NCBI GenBank assembly: GCA_902774335.1 | Contig: CACYHW010000011.1 | Span: forward strand, 75,926 to 139,925 | Length of the DNA: 64,000 nucleotides | From: an uncultured Bacteroidales bacterium | GTDB lineage: Bacteria; Bacteroidota; Bacteroidia; Bacteroidales; Bacteroidaceae | Direction: 5' to 3' | In this document: positions 35,460 to 45,201 of the stretch, in pieces | How the letters are laid out: every line of letters starts with the position of its first letter | Numbering within the stretch: the first letter of the stretch is position 1 | Position numbers and translations under genes: made by a program | Notes under the pieces: model-generated | The model's input: the letters and a program-made list of their open reading frames with translations, nothing else | Database searches by the model: none | What the model was told of the DNA's origin: nothing

Positions 35460-37553
35460 ATGAATAAAACAATCATCGCAGCTGCCGTAGCAGCGGTTAC
35501 ATTTATGTCTTGCAGTGAAAGAACCAATCCGCTCTTAGTGGAGAGCAATTTGCCGTATGGTGCAGTGGAGTTTGACAAGATAAGCTCATCGGACTATATG
35601 CCCGCCTTCAAGGAGGGATTCCGCGAGTATAAGGAAAACATAGACAAGATTGCGGCCTGTACCGATGCCCCCACCTTCCGGAACACCATCGAGCCCCTGG
35701 AACTGTGCGACAAAATGCTGGCCAGGGTAAGCAGCGTCTTCTACAACCTGATGGAGACCGATGCCGATGACATCATGAAAGAGACCGAGGAGAAGGTCAT
35801 CCCCATGGAGACCGAGGCCAATTCATACCTCTATATGAACGATGCTATCTTTAACAGAATCAAGACATTATACGATTCAAGGGAGAGCATCGGACTGACC
35901 ATCGAGCAGCAAAAGGTTCTTGAAAAATATTACCGCCGATTTGTAACCGGCGGCGCCCTGCTGGACGATAAGGCCAAGGAGCGCTTTGTGGAGATCCAGA
36001 ACCGTCTTGGCGAACTCCGCATCAAGTATGCCAAGAACGTTCTTGACGAGAGCAACGCATACGTACTCAACGTGACCGATATCAAGCGTCTTGAGGGAAT
36101 CAGTCAGGACCAGCTTGAGGCTGCAGCCGCCCGTGCCAGGGAGCAGGGACAGGAAGGATGGTCATTCAACGTACAGAAACCCTGCTGGATACCTTTCCTG
36201 CAGACCTGTAAGGACCGCGACCTGCGCGAGCAGATGTACAAGGCATACTACACCCGCGGCAACAACAATAACGAGTTTGATAACAAGGAGATAATAAAGG
36301 AGACCTTAACACTGCGTCTGGAGCTTGCCCGCCTGCTTGGATATGAAACCTTTGCCGATTTCGTACTCGAGGACCGTATGGCCAAGACCCCCAAGGCCGC
36401 ATATGACCTGCTCATGGAGATATGGAAGTATGCCCTGCCCCAGGCCAAGCGCGAGCGCGACGAGATGCAGAAGATAATCGATGCCGAGGGCGGTAATTTC
36501 CAACTGGAGGCCTGGGACTGGTGGTACTACGCCGAGAAACTGCGCAAGCAGAAGTATGATCTGGACGAGTCACAGCTCATGCCCTACCTGAGCCTTGACA
36601 ATGTACGCAAGGGCTCCTTCATGGTAGCCGAGACACTGTTCGGAATCAAGTTCCGTAAGGTTGACAACCTGCCGGTATATCATCCCTCAGTCGAGACCTG
36701 GGAGTGCCTGGATGCCGACGGCAGCCATCTGGCATACTTCTACACCGACTGCTTTGTACGCCCCACCAAGCGTCAGGGCGCATGGATGACCAACTTTACA
36801 TACGAGTATAACTTTGCAGGACAGAGCCAGCGTCCCACTATCGTGAACGTATGCAACTTCTCGCTGCCTACCGATACCCTGCCCTGTCTGCTCTCCATCG
36901 ACGATGCCCGCACCGTTTTCCATGAGTTCGGCCATGCGCTTCACGGCATGCTCACACAGTGTCACTACATAACCGTAGCCGGCACAGCCACACCCAATGA
37001 CTTTGTCGAGATGTGCTCACAGATCATGGAGCACTGGGCAATCGAGCCTGCCATCCTCAAGCAGTACGCATTCCACTACAAGACCGGCGAGCCTATCCCC
37101 GACAACCTGATTGAGAAGATGCAGAACGCCGGCCACTTCAACACCGGATTCGAGACCGTAGAGCTTGTAGGAGCCGCCCTGCTGGATATGGAGTACCACA
37201 TGCTCACCGACTACTCAGACTTTGATGACCAGAAGTTCGAGGATCAGATATCGGCCAAACTGGGAATGATACCGCAGATTGAATACCGTTACCGCGGCAC
37301 ATTCTTCAGCCATATATTCACCAACGACTATTGTGCCGGCTACTACAGCTACCTCTGGGCCGAGGTTCTGGACTGCGATGCGTTCCAGTGCTTCAAGGAG
37401 GAAGGACTCCTCAACCCGGAGACAGGCAAGCGTTACCGCCAGAACATACTCGAGAAAGGCAGCAGCGACGACCTCATGGAGCTCTACCGTCGTTTCCGCG
37501 GCCATGATCCCAACCCCGAGGCAATGTTACGTAACCGTGGACTAATCAAATAA
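35460..37553 (+). CDS. M3-family peptidase (peptidyl-dipeptidase Dcp-like) lipoprotein
   Basis: 697 residues from ATG 35460, with lipobox FMSC. The zinc site HEFGHALHGM lies in the C-terminal third, followed by the Glu ligand region (EMCSQIMEHW), as in oligopeptidase A/Dcp enzymes, with GTFFSHIFTNDYCAGYYSYLWAE typical of M3A. Probably cleaves dipeptides from peptides in the periplasm. -7 element TATTTTTG at 35433. The EamA transporter gene follows after 13 bp. Confidence 0.93.
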   Translation: MNKTIIAAAVAAVTFMSCSERTNPLLVESNLPYGAVEFDKISSSDYMPAFKEGFREYKENIDKIAACTDAPTFRNTIEPLELCDKMLARVSSVFYNLMETDADDIMKETEEKVIPMETEANSYLYMNDAIFNRIKTLYDSRESIGLTIEQQKVLEKYYRRFVTGGALLDDKAKERFVEIQNRLGELRIKYAKNVLDESNAYVLNVTDIKRLEGISQDQLEAAAARAREQGQEGWSFNVQKPCWIPFLQTCKDRDLREQMYKAYYTRGNNNNEFDNKEIIKETLTLRLELARLLGYETFADFVLEDRMAKTPKAAYDLLMEIWKYALPQAKRERDEMQKIIDAEGGNFQLEAWDWWYYAEKLRKQKYDLDESQLMPYLSLDNVRKGSFMVAETLFGIKFRKVDNLPVYHPSVETWECLDADGSHLAYFYTDCFVRPTKRQGAWMTNFTYEYNFAGQSQRPTIVNVCNFSLPTDTLPCLLSIDDARTVFHEFGHALHGMLTQCHYITVAGTATPNDFVEMCSQIMEHWAIEPAILKQYAFHYKTGEPIPDNLIEKMQNAGHFNTGFETVELVGAALLDMEYHMLTDYSDFDDQKFEDQISAKLGMIPQIEYRYRGTFFSHIFTNDYCAGYYSYLWAEVLDCDAFQCFKEEGLLNPETGKRYRQNILEKGSSDDLMELYRRFRGHDPNPEAMLRNRGLIK

Positions 37554-37566
37554 TAAGGACTTATTT

Positions 37567-38481
37567 ATGACATTTACCGGAATTCTGTTCCTGATCATTG
37601 CGACCGTATGCGCCGCAATGTTCTCTGTCGCGTTCAAGATCTTTCATCGCAAGAACATCGATTCACATCAGGCGATATTCTTCAATTACCTGACAGCTTT
37701 TGTGATGGGTGTGCTTTTCTCACTTCACGGTGAGGTGGTTGTCAATCCCTTCAAGGCCAGTTGGCTGGTGCCCGTAATCATACTGGGATTCATTTTCATG
37801 GCCGGTATGGTCCTGCTCTCTGAGTCCACCCGTCGCGTTGGTGTAGCCATCTCCACAGTCTGCAGCCGTGCATCGATGGTTATACCGATCATTGTATCAT
37901 ATCTTCTGATCCAGGGCAGTGACAAGCCTAAATGGCTGCTTATATGCCTGGTTCTGGTTGCCATGACCCTTACCGTATGGACCGGAAAGCAGGAAAGCGG
38001 ACATAGAATAACCCTGATGGACATCCTGGCACCGCTTTCCGTATTCCTGGCATTCGGCGCCAGCAACTCGTTCCTCAAGGTGCTTCAGCATAAGGTAACT
38101 GTGGCCGATACGGCTGCCGGACTCTCCCAGCAGGCCATCAACAGCGAGTTGTCGCTGGTTACCGCATCGGTATTCTTTGTGGCCATGGTCATTTGCTCCT
38201 ACTCATTCTTTACCAAGGACGAGAGCGGCAAGCGCACCCCTATCCGGTTCAAGAACATTCTGGGAGGCGCAGCATTGGGCCTTATCAACTATTTCTGCAC
38301 CTACACTCTGATGCTGGCCATGAAGACCATCGACTCCTCCCTGCTGTTCCCGCTCCATAACATCGGAATAGTTGCCATAGGAGCCTTGGTAGGCATGTGG
38401 GCATTCCATGAAAAGATGAAACCGCACCAAATACTCGGAATGGTACTCGCTGCGGTCTCAATAGCCCTGCTCTGTATTTAA
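37567..38481 (+). CDS. EamA/DMT-type transporter, 304 aa
   Basis: Ten hydrophobic segments arranged as two EamA halves, e.g. the first helix GILFLIIATVCAAMFSVAF and the last ILGMVLAAVSIALLCI. Inner-membrane drug/metabolite transporter; substrate unknown. Its end overlaps the end of the convergent TonB receptor gene by 4 bp. Confidence 0.9.
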   Translation: MTFTGILFLIIATVCAAMFSVAFKIFHRKNIDSHQAIFFNYLTAFVMGVLFSLHGEVVVNPFKASWLVPVIILGFIFMAGMVLLSESTRRVGVAISTVCSRASMVIPIIVSYLLIQGSDKPKWLLICLVLVAMTLTVWTGKQESGHRITLMDILAPLSVFLAFGASNSFLKVLQHKVTVADTAAGLSQQAINSELSLVTASVFFVAMVICSYSFFTKDESGKRTPIRFKNILGGAALGLINYFCTYTLMLAMKTIDSSLLFPLHNIGIVAIGALVGMWAFHEKMKPHQILGMVLAAVSIALLCI

Positions 38482-41400
38482 TCAAATATCAGCTTTACGC
38501 CCAGCTGGAGGTACCAGCAGTTGGAGTTTGATTTATCCATATCGAAGGTCTTGGAAACAAGGCCTTCTTTATTTGTGGCCATTGTAAACTGCGGATATCC
38601 GTCGGCATCGGCACCCTTGTACTCAAGGATCTTGGCATTGTTGCAGGCCGATGGTGTTCTCATGACACCCCAGCTGCTGTTGATAAGGTTGCCTACGTTC
38701 ATGATGTCGAGTGACAGCTGCAGTGTCTCGTTGTTGCGCTTGGAGCCTCTCAGAGCGCCTACGTTGAAGTTCTGTGCCAGGTGCAGGTCAAAACGGTTGA
38801 GCCAGGGCATACGGGCTGCGTTTGCATCGGCATACTCACCCTTGTGCTTACTCAGATACTTGTCCTGGTTTACAAAGTTCCAGAAGGCCTGCTGCTGAGC
38901 CTCGGCAGTGAATGTGCCGTTGTCAACAAACTTGAGTTCATCCTTTGTGGCAGGTATGTAAATCAGGTCGTTATTGATTCCGTCGCCGTTCATGTCAGTG
39001 GTATAGACGTAGCTGTAAGTTCCGGCAGTGTAACCTGTGTAGAACAGACCTATCTCGGTGCTCATGAACTTGTTCTTGGAGTATCCCAGACGGTATGTTG
39101 CCATAGCAGTCAGCTTATCGGGAATAACATAGGCCGACGGGCGCAGAACCTGCTCGTTGGGGCTGTTCACGTTCACGTCGTTGCGCCATGCTGAGTTCAG
39201 TTGGGAGCCCTTCATATCCTGTACGGACATTGAAACCTGATGTATGTATGAGAGCTCGGTCTTGAGGCCATAGATAGGCTCAGCCTTCAGAGTACCGCCC
39301 AGAGACCAGCTGTAACCCTTGTCGGTATTGCTTATCACCATGGCGCCGCCCGATTTTGATACAGTAGGCTGAACAGCGGCTATTCCCTTGTAGTTCACTC
39401 TGTTGTCGGCACCGTTAAAGCGCGGTGCGGCATCGTCGCAAATCTGGTTGTAGTTCTCTACGTAAACAGCGTTGATATCCTTGTTGTAGATACCCTCAAC
39501 CGATACTGCCAGGGGGAATGCCAGTCCGTCGGGCTCATAGTCCACAGCCAGTGATGTCTTGAACACCTGGGGCAGTTTGAAGTCACCTGCAATACCGGTT
39601 ATGGTTGTGTTGTTAAGCGTAGGATTGGGGTTGGCAGTCATGGACAGGCCCTGCTGTATCAGGTAGTTTCTGAGAGCCTCCTCGGTGTAGAGGAAGTTGT
39701 TCTGCAGGCCCTGCTGCATAGCGTTTGTGGGGTCCGATGACATCACGGTTCCCTGCAGCATACCGCTGCTGTTGGGGATTGTGGCAAAGAACACCAGGGG
39801 AATTCTGCCTGTAAAGAGGCCTGCACCACCGTGTACGGTAAGAGTATGTGCATCGTCCACATCCCAGTTGAATCCTACACGGGGTGAGAACTGCACGTTA
39901 GCCTTGGGCCAGCGGCCGTTGTCAATTACGGGAGCCTGATAGCCTGCGGGCACCTGACCGGGAGCATAGAAGTGGTTTGTCCAGTCCAGAGCCTTGAATG
40001 ACTCGTTGGTTGTGAGCGGCTCATAGTACTGCATATGATCAGCTCTAAGACCGTAAGTGACAGTAAGGTTGTCGGTTATGTGTGATTCGGCCTGCAGGAA
40101 TGCTGCTGTCTGACCGAACGATGTACGTGATGCGGGATCGTCAATGCCGTCGTATGTATATGTCATACCGAATGCGGCGGGAACGGCCTGATTGATAAAA
40201 TCCTCAAGTGAGTTGTAACGGTAGTATCCCGTGCCGAACATACGGTAGTTGGTGGCACCCTTCTGGTACTGATAGCTCAGACCTGCTGTGATGGTGCTGT
40301 GAGCCAGTGTCCAACGTATATGGTCACTGATATTATATGTACGTACATAGTTTCCTGTACCCTTTGTGAATGCCTCGCAGCCTGCGCTCATAAAGGCGTC
40401 ATAGTCCTTAAGGATATCGATATGGGGGAAATCTGCTGACTCCGTTCCTCTCAGGTTGCTTACGTCCGATATGCTTGCCGAGAACTTGTTGCTCATGCGG
40501 CCGCTCAGACGGCTGTTCAATTCGGCTACTGCCGACCAGGCATTGTCGTTCTGGGTATAGCAGTTGTTGCGGAATACGTATCCGCTCTTTGATACTCGGT
40601 CATTTTCAGTCGTGGCACCTACTGTGCTCTTTCCGCTGGGTGTGAACCACTGCTTGTTGCCGGTCCAGTTGTAACGCAGCATCAGGTTGTGGTTGTTATT
40701 GATGTTCCAGTCAATGCGGGCCAGCATCTTGGTGTTTGTCTGGTCGCCGTTCGAGAGGTCATAGCTACCTGCGTCGTAACCGTAGGCCTTGAGGGCAGTT
40801 GCGAACTGCTCCATATCGGCCGCTGTAACACGGCTTATCTTGCCTGCTGCATCGCCTACACCATCCTCTGAGAGTTTGTACTCGGTTATCGGACTAGGTG
40901 TGGTAACATACTCAGCATTAACAAAATAGAACAGCTTGTCTTTAAGTATCGGACCACCCAAGGTGAATCCTACTGTGGTGTGGCTGCTGCTTACCCTGTT
41001 GCCCAGGTCTATTCCGTCAATCTTGTTGCCGCGCAGTTTCTCGTTATGAAAATAGGTGTATGCGGTACCCTTGAAGGTGTTTGTTCCTGACTTGGTGATT
41101 ACGTTGATTCCGCCTCCGGTAAAGTTGCTCTGACGTACGTCGTACGGGGCAATTGCAATCTGCATCTCCTCTACGGCATCTATAGAGATAGGTGTGCCGG
41201 CGCCGGGGAGATCGGCCGAAAGACCGAAGCTGTTGTTCATTATAGCGCCGTCTATTGTGAGCGTTGTAACGCGGCCGTCACGGCCTGCCATTGTGTTTTC
41301 AATGCCGCTGTAGGGTGACAGACGTGTGTAGTCCAGCATGCTGCGGTTAACTGACGGCAGCATGGACATGCTCTCCCTGTTCACGTTGTATATCTGTCCG

Positions 41401-41906
41401 GTGCGGGTTTCGTTGAAGTGTGTGCTCTCTCCGCGGATGGTAATGGTGGGGATGTTCACGTTATCCTCCTTGAGGACTGTGTTGAAGTTGTAATCCTTAC
41501 CCAATGAAAGTATCACATTGTCGTAAGCCACCTCCTGATAGCCTAGGAATGAGATCTTTACAAGGTAATTGCCGGGTTTGAGGCCTGACAGCGAGTAGAT
41601 ACCGAAACGGTTGGTTACCGTGCCGTAGAATGCACCGGTCTCGTTGTTGGTTACCAGGACTGCAGCTGCCTGAAGCGGCTCACCCTCGGAATCCTTTACG
41701 GAACCGCTGATGGTTGCTGTGGTGTTCTGGGCCGATGCCTCTGTCCAGGCAAACAGCAATAAAAAAAGGCACGCAAACTTGAAGAGTCTGAATGACACAC
41801 TGCCGGCCAAAGCCGAAAAACTGAACTCGGATGTCTTGTTCATGCCCTTGGCACAAACAAGTTTTGCAGGCGCGATAACGCCTGACAGGACTGTTTTGAT
41901 ACTCAT
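38478..41906 (-). CDS. TonB-dependent receptor, FMN-riboswitch controlled
   Basis: About 1140 residues: signal peptide (FKFACLFLLLFAWTEASAQ), carboxypeptidase-regulatory-like domain (ISGSVKDSEGEPLQAAAVLV), plug (TRLSPYSGIENTMAGRDGRV, GGINVITKSG) and an Oar-like beta barrel to a C-terminal aromatic strand (YLQLGVKLIFD). An FMN riboswitch lies immediately upstream, so the likely cargo is riboflavin or another flavin (inference). The ATG at 41921 is part of the conserved riboswitch 3' strand and is unlikely; ATG 41906 follows the aptamer by 4 nt and has GGGAGAAG as a ribosome-binding-like site. ATG 41843 would give a more usual signal peptide length. Confidence 0.9.
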   Translation of the reverse strand: MSIKTVLSGVIAPAKLVCAKGMNKTSEFSFSALAGSVSFRLFKFACLFLLLFAWTEASAQNTTATISGSVKDSEGEPLQAAAVLVTNNETGAFYGTVTNRFGIYSLSGLKPGNYLVKISFLGYQEVAYDNVILSLGKDYNFNTVLKEDNVNIPTITIRGESTHFNETRTGQIYNVNRESMSMLPSVNRSMLDYTRLSPYSGIENTMAGRDGRVTTLTIDGAIMNNSFGLSADLPGAGTPISIDAVEEMQIAIAPYDVRQSNFTGGGINVITKSGTNTFKGTAYTYFHNEKLRGNKIDGIDLGNRVSSSHTTVGFTLGGPILKDKLFYFVNAEYVTTPSPITEYKLSEDGVGDAAGKISRVTAADMEQFATALKAYGYDAGSYDLSNGDQTNTKMLARIDWNINNNHNLMLRYNWTGNKQWFTPSGKSTVGATTENDRVSKSGYVFRNNCYTQNDNAWSAVAELNSRLSGRMSNKFSASISDVSNLRGTESADFPHIDILKDYDAFMSAGCEAFTKGTGNYVRTYNISDHIRWTLAHSTITAGLSYQYQKGATNYRMFGTGYYRYNSLEDFINQAVPAAFGMTYTYDGIDDPASRTSFGQTAAFLQAESHITDNLTVTYGLRADHMQYYEPLTTNESFKALDWTNHFYAPGQVPAGYQAPVIDNGRWPKANVQFSPRVGFNWDVDDAHTLTVHGGAGLFTGRIPLVFFATIPNSSGMLQGTVMSSDPTNAMQQGLQNNFLYTEEALRNYLIQQGLSMTANPNPTLNNTTITGIAGDFKLPQVFKTSLAVDYEPDGLAFPLAVSVEGIYNKDINAVYVENYNQICDDAAPRFNGADNRVNYKGIAAVQPTVSKSGGAMVISNTDKGYSWSLGGTLKAEPIYGLKTELSYIHQVSMSVQDMKGSQLNSAWRNDVNVNSPNEQVLRPSAYVIPDKLTAMATYRLGYSKNKFMSTEIGLFYTGYTAGTYSYVYTTDMNGDGINNDLIYIPATKDELKFVDNGTFTAEAQQQAFWNFVNQDKYLSKHKGEYADANAARMPWLNRFDLHLAQNFNVGALRGSKRNNETLQLSLDIMNVGNLINSSWGVMRTPSACNNAKILEYKGADADGYPQFTMATNKEGLVSKTFDMDKSNSNCWYLQLGVKLIFD

Positions 41907-41909
41907 AAA

Positions 41910-42015
41910 TTCTTCTCCCATCCAGACTATACTGTCGGTACCGTAATCGCAACGGTTCGGCCTTTCGGCTCGCGGACTTTACCGCCGGTCGGGGAATTGC
42001 GCCCCACCCTGAAGT
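41910..42015 (-). promoter_or_regulatory. FMN riboswitch (RFN element)
   Basis: The minus strand reads CTTCAGGGTGGGGCGCAATTC, then CCCGACCGGCGGTA, AGTCCGCGAGCC, ACCGTT...ACGGTACCGACAGTA and finally TAGTCTGGATGGGAGAAG, the conserved blocks of the RFN aptamer in order. P1 is CTTC with GAAG. The 3' strand contains the only Shine-Dalgarno-like sequence before ATG 41906, which suggests direct translational control. Confidence 0.93.
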
Positions 42016-42025
42016 TTTACGCCTG

Positions 42026-42056
42026 CAAATTTCCGCTTTCTGCACGACTCTGCAAA
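42026..42056 (-). promoter_or_regulatory. Promoter of the riboswitch/TonB receptor unit
   Basis: TTTG (42053-42056), 19-bp spacer, GAAATTTG (42026-42033) on the minus strand. Confidence 0.6.
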
Positions 42057-42088
42057 GCATTTTCTGCTAAAAAAGATAAATGTTTTAG

Positions 42089-42305
42089 CCAGTTTACTCC
42101 GCCTGGACATCAGTATTCGGGAGACGACGTTACGGGGCTATTCCGCACCCCTCCGGACCCTAAACGCCGAACTCGTCCTTATCGTCCCCTACGGGGCCGA
42201 ACGTTCCTCAAACAAGCGGCGTTCTTAACGGGATCCTCCAGGGCGCTCCACTCACGCCCCTCCACTGACGCTCCCGAATACTGATATCCAGGCTCCGTAA
42301 ACTGG
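42089..42305. mobile_element. MITE-like element A (217 bp)
   Basis: Inverted ends of 35 bp (42089-42123 and 42271-42305, about 31 matching). The core 42144-42237 is homologous, in opposite orientation, to 43058-43151 of element B. No reading frame of note. Confidence 0.75.
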
Positions 42306-42357
42306 AATGCCACACGCACCCAGCATCCTTTTTCTTGTTTTTTTCTCTCAAAAACAA

Positions 42358-42365
42358 TATATTTG
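42358..42365 (+). promoter_or_regulatory. Promoter of the toxin-antitoxin pair
   Basis: TATATTTG at 42358-42365 with TTG at 42335-42337 (20-bp spacer). Confidence 0.55.
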
Positions 42366-42394
42366 TCATACAATTAATTATTTGACAGAATTAT

Positions 42395-42622
42395 ATGAAA
42401 AACATCAAAAAAGAAGTTTGTGAACCGGCAATACCTTATGCTATAAATGCCGGCAATAGAGGTATGTTTGCAAAGACGACAGTTCAACACAATCCCTACT
42501 CCATTGAAGAAATACATCAAATGGTTGCTGAAGGCGAAAAACAGTTTGCTTCGGGTCAATGGCAGGACAGCAAAGAAATGTTCTTGGAAATAGATGAGGC
42601 TTTAGCCAAAGAAAAACACTAA
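42395..42622 (+). CDS. Antitoxin of a ParE/RelE-type module, 75 aa
   Basis: Small acidic protein located 12 bp upstream of a ParE/RelE-like toxin. N-terminal half is extended, C-terminal half (YSIEEIHQMVAEGEKQFASG to the end) is helical, the usual toxin-wrapping part. No clear DNA-binding motif. Called antitoxin from position and size. Confidence 0.75.
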   Translation: MKNIKKEVCEPAIPYAINAGNRGMFAKTTVQHNPYSIEEIHQMVAEGEKQFASGQWQDSKEMFLEIDEALAKEKH

Positions 42623-42634
42623 ACTACCTTTTTA

Positions 42635-42964
42635 ATGAGAGTAAGATGGAACAAGCAGTCCAAGGAACAACTAATCCGGGCTGCAAGTTACATCCGTCAT
42701 GAATTCGGTCAGGAATCAATGAACGATTTTATGGCGGAGATGAAGCGTACAAATAGACTTCTTGATAAGAACCCTCATTTGGGTCAAGTTGAACCATTAT
42801 TGTCAGACCATCCATCCAAATACAGAAGTATTGTGGTTTGCAGTTATAACAAAATAGTTTACCGTATTGTAGATAAACACATAGAGGTGACAGCACTTTG
42901 GGACACCCGAAGAGAACCCAACAATCAAATAGAGCAAACCATCAATCAATATCCCAACAAATAA
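42635..42964 (+). CDS. ParE/RelE-family toxin, 109 aa
   Basis: Start MRVRWNKQSKEQLIRAASYI is typical of the family, followed by a helical hairpin and the strands SIVVCSYNKIVYRIVDKHIEVTALWDTRR ending in the conserved aromatic/Arg block. ParE members attack gyrase and RelE members cut mRNA; the exact type cannot be decided. The pair sits between MITE-like elements A and B. Confidence 0.87.
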   Translation: MRVRWNKQSKEQLIRAASYIRHEFGQESMNDFMAEMKRTNRLLDKNPHLGQVEPLLSDHPSKYRSIVVCSYNKIVYRIVDKHIEVTALWDTRREPNNQIEQTINQYPNK

Positions 42965-42982
42965 ACATTCCCATTTGCAGAA

Positions 42983-43212
42983 GGTTTTCTTTTACACTCC
43001 GCCGGACTAACCACCTTTGGGACCATCAGTGCAGCGACGTTAAGCGTAGCACCCCGAAGGATCCCGTTAAGAACGGCGCATGTCTGAGGCACGTTAGGCC
43101 CCGAAGGGGACTAAAAGGCCGAGTTCGACGTTTAGGGTCCGTAGGGGTGCGAAGTAGTCGCGGAACGTTGCGTCCCAAAGGTGGTTAGTCCGGCGGAGTG
43201 TAAAAGAAAACC
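42983..43212. mobile_element. MITE-like element B (230 bp) with perfect 41-bp ends
   Basis: 42983-43023 and 43172-43212 are perfect inverted copies. Core 43058-43151 is related to element A in opposite orientation (long identical blocks such as GTTCTTAACGGGATCC). The right end supplies the T-rich tract of the aspS terminator. Confidence 0.85.
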
Positions 43213-43234
43213 GCTCCTCAATAACGAGAAGCGG
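43202..43234 (-). terminator. Terminator of aspS
   Basis: Stem 43211-43219 with 43226-43234; on the minus strand TTTTCTTTT follows, part of element B's end. Confidence 0.65.
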
Positions 43235-43245
43235 TAAAAAACGTG

Positions 43246-43268
43246 CAATTGGGGCCTGACCCCAATTG
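43246..43268. repeat. REP-like palindrome
   Basis: CAATTGGGG-CCTGA-CCCCAATTG, 9-bp perfect arms, directly before the aspS stop codon. This style is typical of RAYT-associated REP sequences. Confidence 0.65.
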
Positions 43269-43270
43269 TA

Positions 43271-45025
43271 TCATTTCAAGTCAATTTTAAGCTGGAGCTC
43301 ATCAAGCTGAGACTGGTCGAGCGGACCGGGAGCATCGAGCATGACGTCGCGACCGGAGTTGTTCTTGGGGAACGCTATGCAGTCGCGGATGCTGTCAAGC
43401 TTGGCAAAGATGCTGACAAAGCGGTCCAGTCCGAATGCCAGACCACCGTGAGGAGGTGCACCGAACTTGAAGGCGTTCATAAGGAATCCGAACTTGGCCT
43501 GAGCCTGCTCAGGTGTAAAGCCCAGAATCTTGAATATGGTAGCCTGCAGCTTGCTGTCGTGGATACGGATAGAACCGCCACCAACCTCAATACCGTTGAT
43601 AACCATATCATAAGCATTGGCGCGAACGCTTGCAGGATCAGTATCAAGCAGAGGAATATCCTCAGGCTTAGGTGATGTGAACGGATGGTGCATAGCCATC
43701 AGACGGTTCTCTTCATCACTCCACTCGTACATGGGGAAGTCAATCACCCACAGGCACTTGAACTTGTTCTTGTCACGAAGACCAAGCTCATCGGCCACCT
43801 TAAGGCGGAGCTCGGAGAGCTGCTTGCGGGTCTTCATGGCGTCATCACCCGAGAGGATCAGTATAAGGTCACCTGCCTCAGCGTTCATGGCAGCCTTAAG
43901 CTGCTGCAGGACCTCCTGGCTATAGAACTTGTCGACCGATGACTTGACGCTGCCGTCAGCCTCAACGCGTGCGTAAACCATACCCTTGGCACCAATCTGA
44001 GGACGCTTAACATACTCTGTAAGAGCATCAATCTGCTTGCGGGTGTAAGTAGCGGCACCCTTGGCGCAGATACCACCTATGTAAGCGGCACTGTCAAACA
44101 CACCGAATCCATAACCCTTGAGAACATCCATCAGTTCTACAAAGTGCATGTCAAAACGAAGGTCCGGTTTGTCACTGCCGTAGTATTTCATTGCGTCCTG
44201 CCAGGTCATACGCTGGAAGGGCTCTTTAAAGTCAATGTTAAGGATGCTCTTGAACAGATGCTTGGCCATTGCCTCGAATATCTGGAGGATATCCTCCTGC
44301 TCCACGAATGACATCTCGCAGTCAATCTGAGTGAACTCAGGCTGGCGGTCAGCGCGCAGGTCCTCGTCGCGGAAGCACTTGGCAATCTGGAAGTAACGGT
44401 CAAAACCTGATACCATAAGCAGCTGCTTAAGGATCTGGGGGCTCTGAGGTAGAGCATAGAACTGACCCGGGTTCATGCGTGAGGGAACCACAAAGTCACG
44501 TGCGCCCTCAGGGGTCGAGTTGATAAGAATAGGTGTCTCAACCTCCATGAAGTTCAGGTCGTCCAGGAACTTGCGGATCTCCATAACCATCTTGTGGCGC
44601 AGTTCCAGGTTCTTGCGGACACACTGGCGGCGCAGGTCAAGATAGCGGTACTTCATGCGAAGGTCATCGCCGCCGTCGGTCTCATCCTCGATTGTAAAGG
44701 GAGGCGTATCGGCCGCATTGATAACGTTCAGGGAGTTAACCAGAATCTCAATGTCACCTGTAGGAATCTTGGAGTTCTTGCTTGAACGCTCGCTCACCTT
44801 ACCGGTAATCTGGATTACGTACTCGCGTCCCAGACGGCTGGCCTGCTCGCAAAGTGCGGCGTCGGTAGCATCGTCAAACACAAGCTGGGTTATGCCGTAG
44901 CGGTCACGCAGGTCAACAAAGACCATACCACCCATTTTTCTAACTCTCTGCACCCATCCTGCCAGTGTCACGGTACTGCCGGCATCGGTCAGACGGAGCT
45001 CTCCACAAGTCTTGCTTCTAAACAT
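43271..45025 (-). CDS. aspS: Aspartyl-tRNA synthetase
   Basis: 584 residues: N-terminal OB-fold ([15 protein letters not shown]), class II motif 1-3 regions with [20 protein letters not shown] and the C-terminal [10 protein letters not shown], plus the bacterial GAD insertion. Standard length. -7 element TAAATTTG at 45052-45059. Confidence 0.98.
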   Translation of the reverse strand: MFRSKTCGELRLTDAGSTVTLAGWVQRVRKMGGMVFVDLRDRYGITQLVFDDATDAALCEQASRLGREYVIQITGKVSERSSKNSKIPTGDIEILVNSLNVINAADTPPFTIEDETDGGDDLRMKYRYLDLRRQCVRKNLELRHKMVMEIRKFLDDLNFMEVETPILINSTPEGARDFVVPSRMNPGQFYALPQSPQILKQLLMVSGFDRYFQIAKCFRDEDLRADRQPEFTQIDCEMSFVEQEDILQIFEAMAKHLFKSILNIDFKEPFQRMTWQDAMKYYGSDKPDLRFDMHFVELMDVLKGYGFGVFDSAAYIGGICAKGAATYTRKQIDALTEYVKRPQIGAKGMVYARVEADGSVKSSVDKFYSQEVLQQLKAAMNAEAGDLILILSGDDAMKTRKQLSELRLKVADELGLRDKNKFKCLWVIDFPMYEWSDEENRLMAMHHPFTSPKPEDIPLLDTDPASVRANAYDMVINGIEVGGGSIRIHDSKLQATIFKILGFTPEQAQAKFGFLMNAFKFGAPPHGGLAFGLDRFVSIFAKLDSIRDCIAFPKNNSGRDVMLDAPGPLDQSQLDELQLKIDLK

Positions 45026-45201
45026 AAAATCAGATTCTGTAAAAAGACCTGCAAATTTACCCTTTTGTTTGGGAATTGCATAAGAATAAAAGCGGATTTG
45101 TTCTAAATCGGTCTCTGGTATATTGTTATTGGTAATTTTTATCTAACTTCGCAGAGTTATATTTATATTATTTAAGGTAAAACTCACTAAAAATACTATT
45201 T

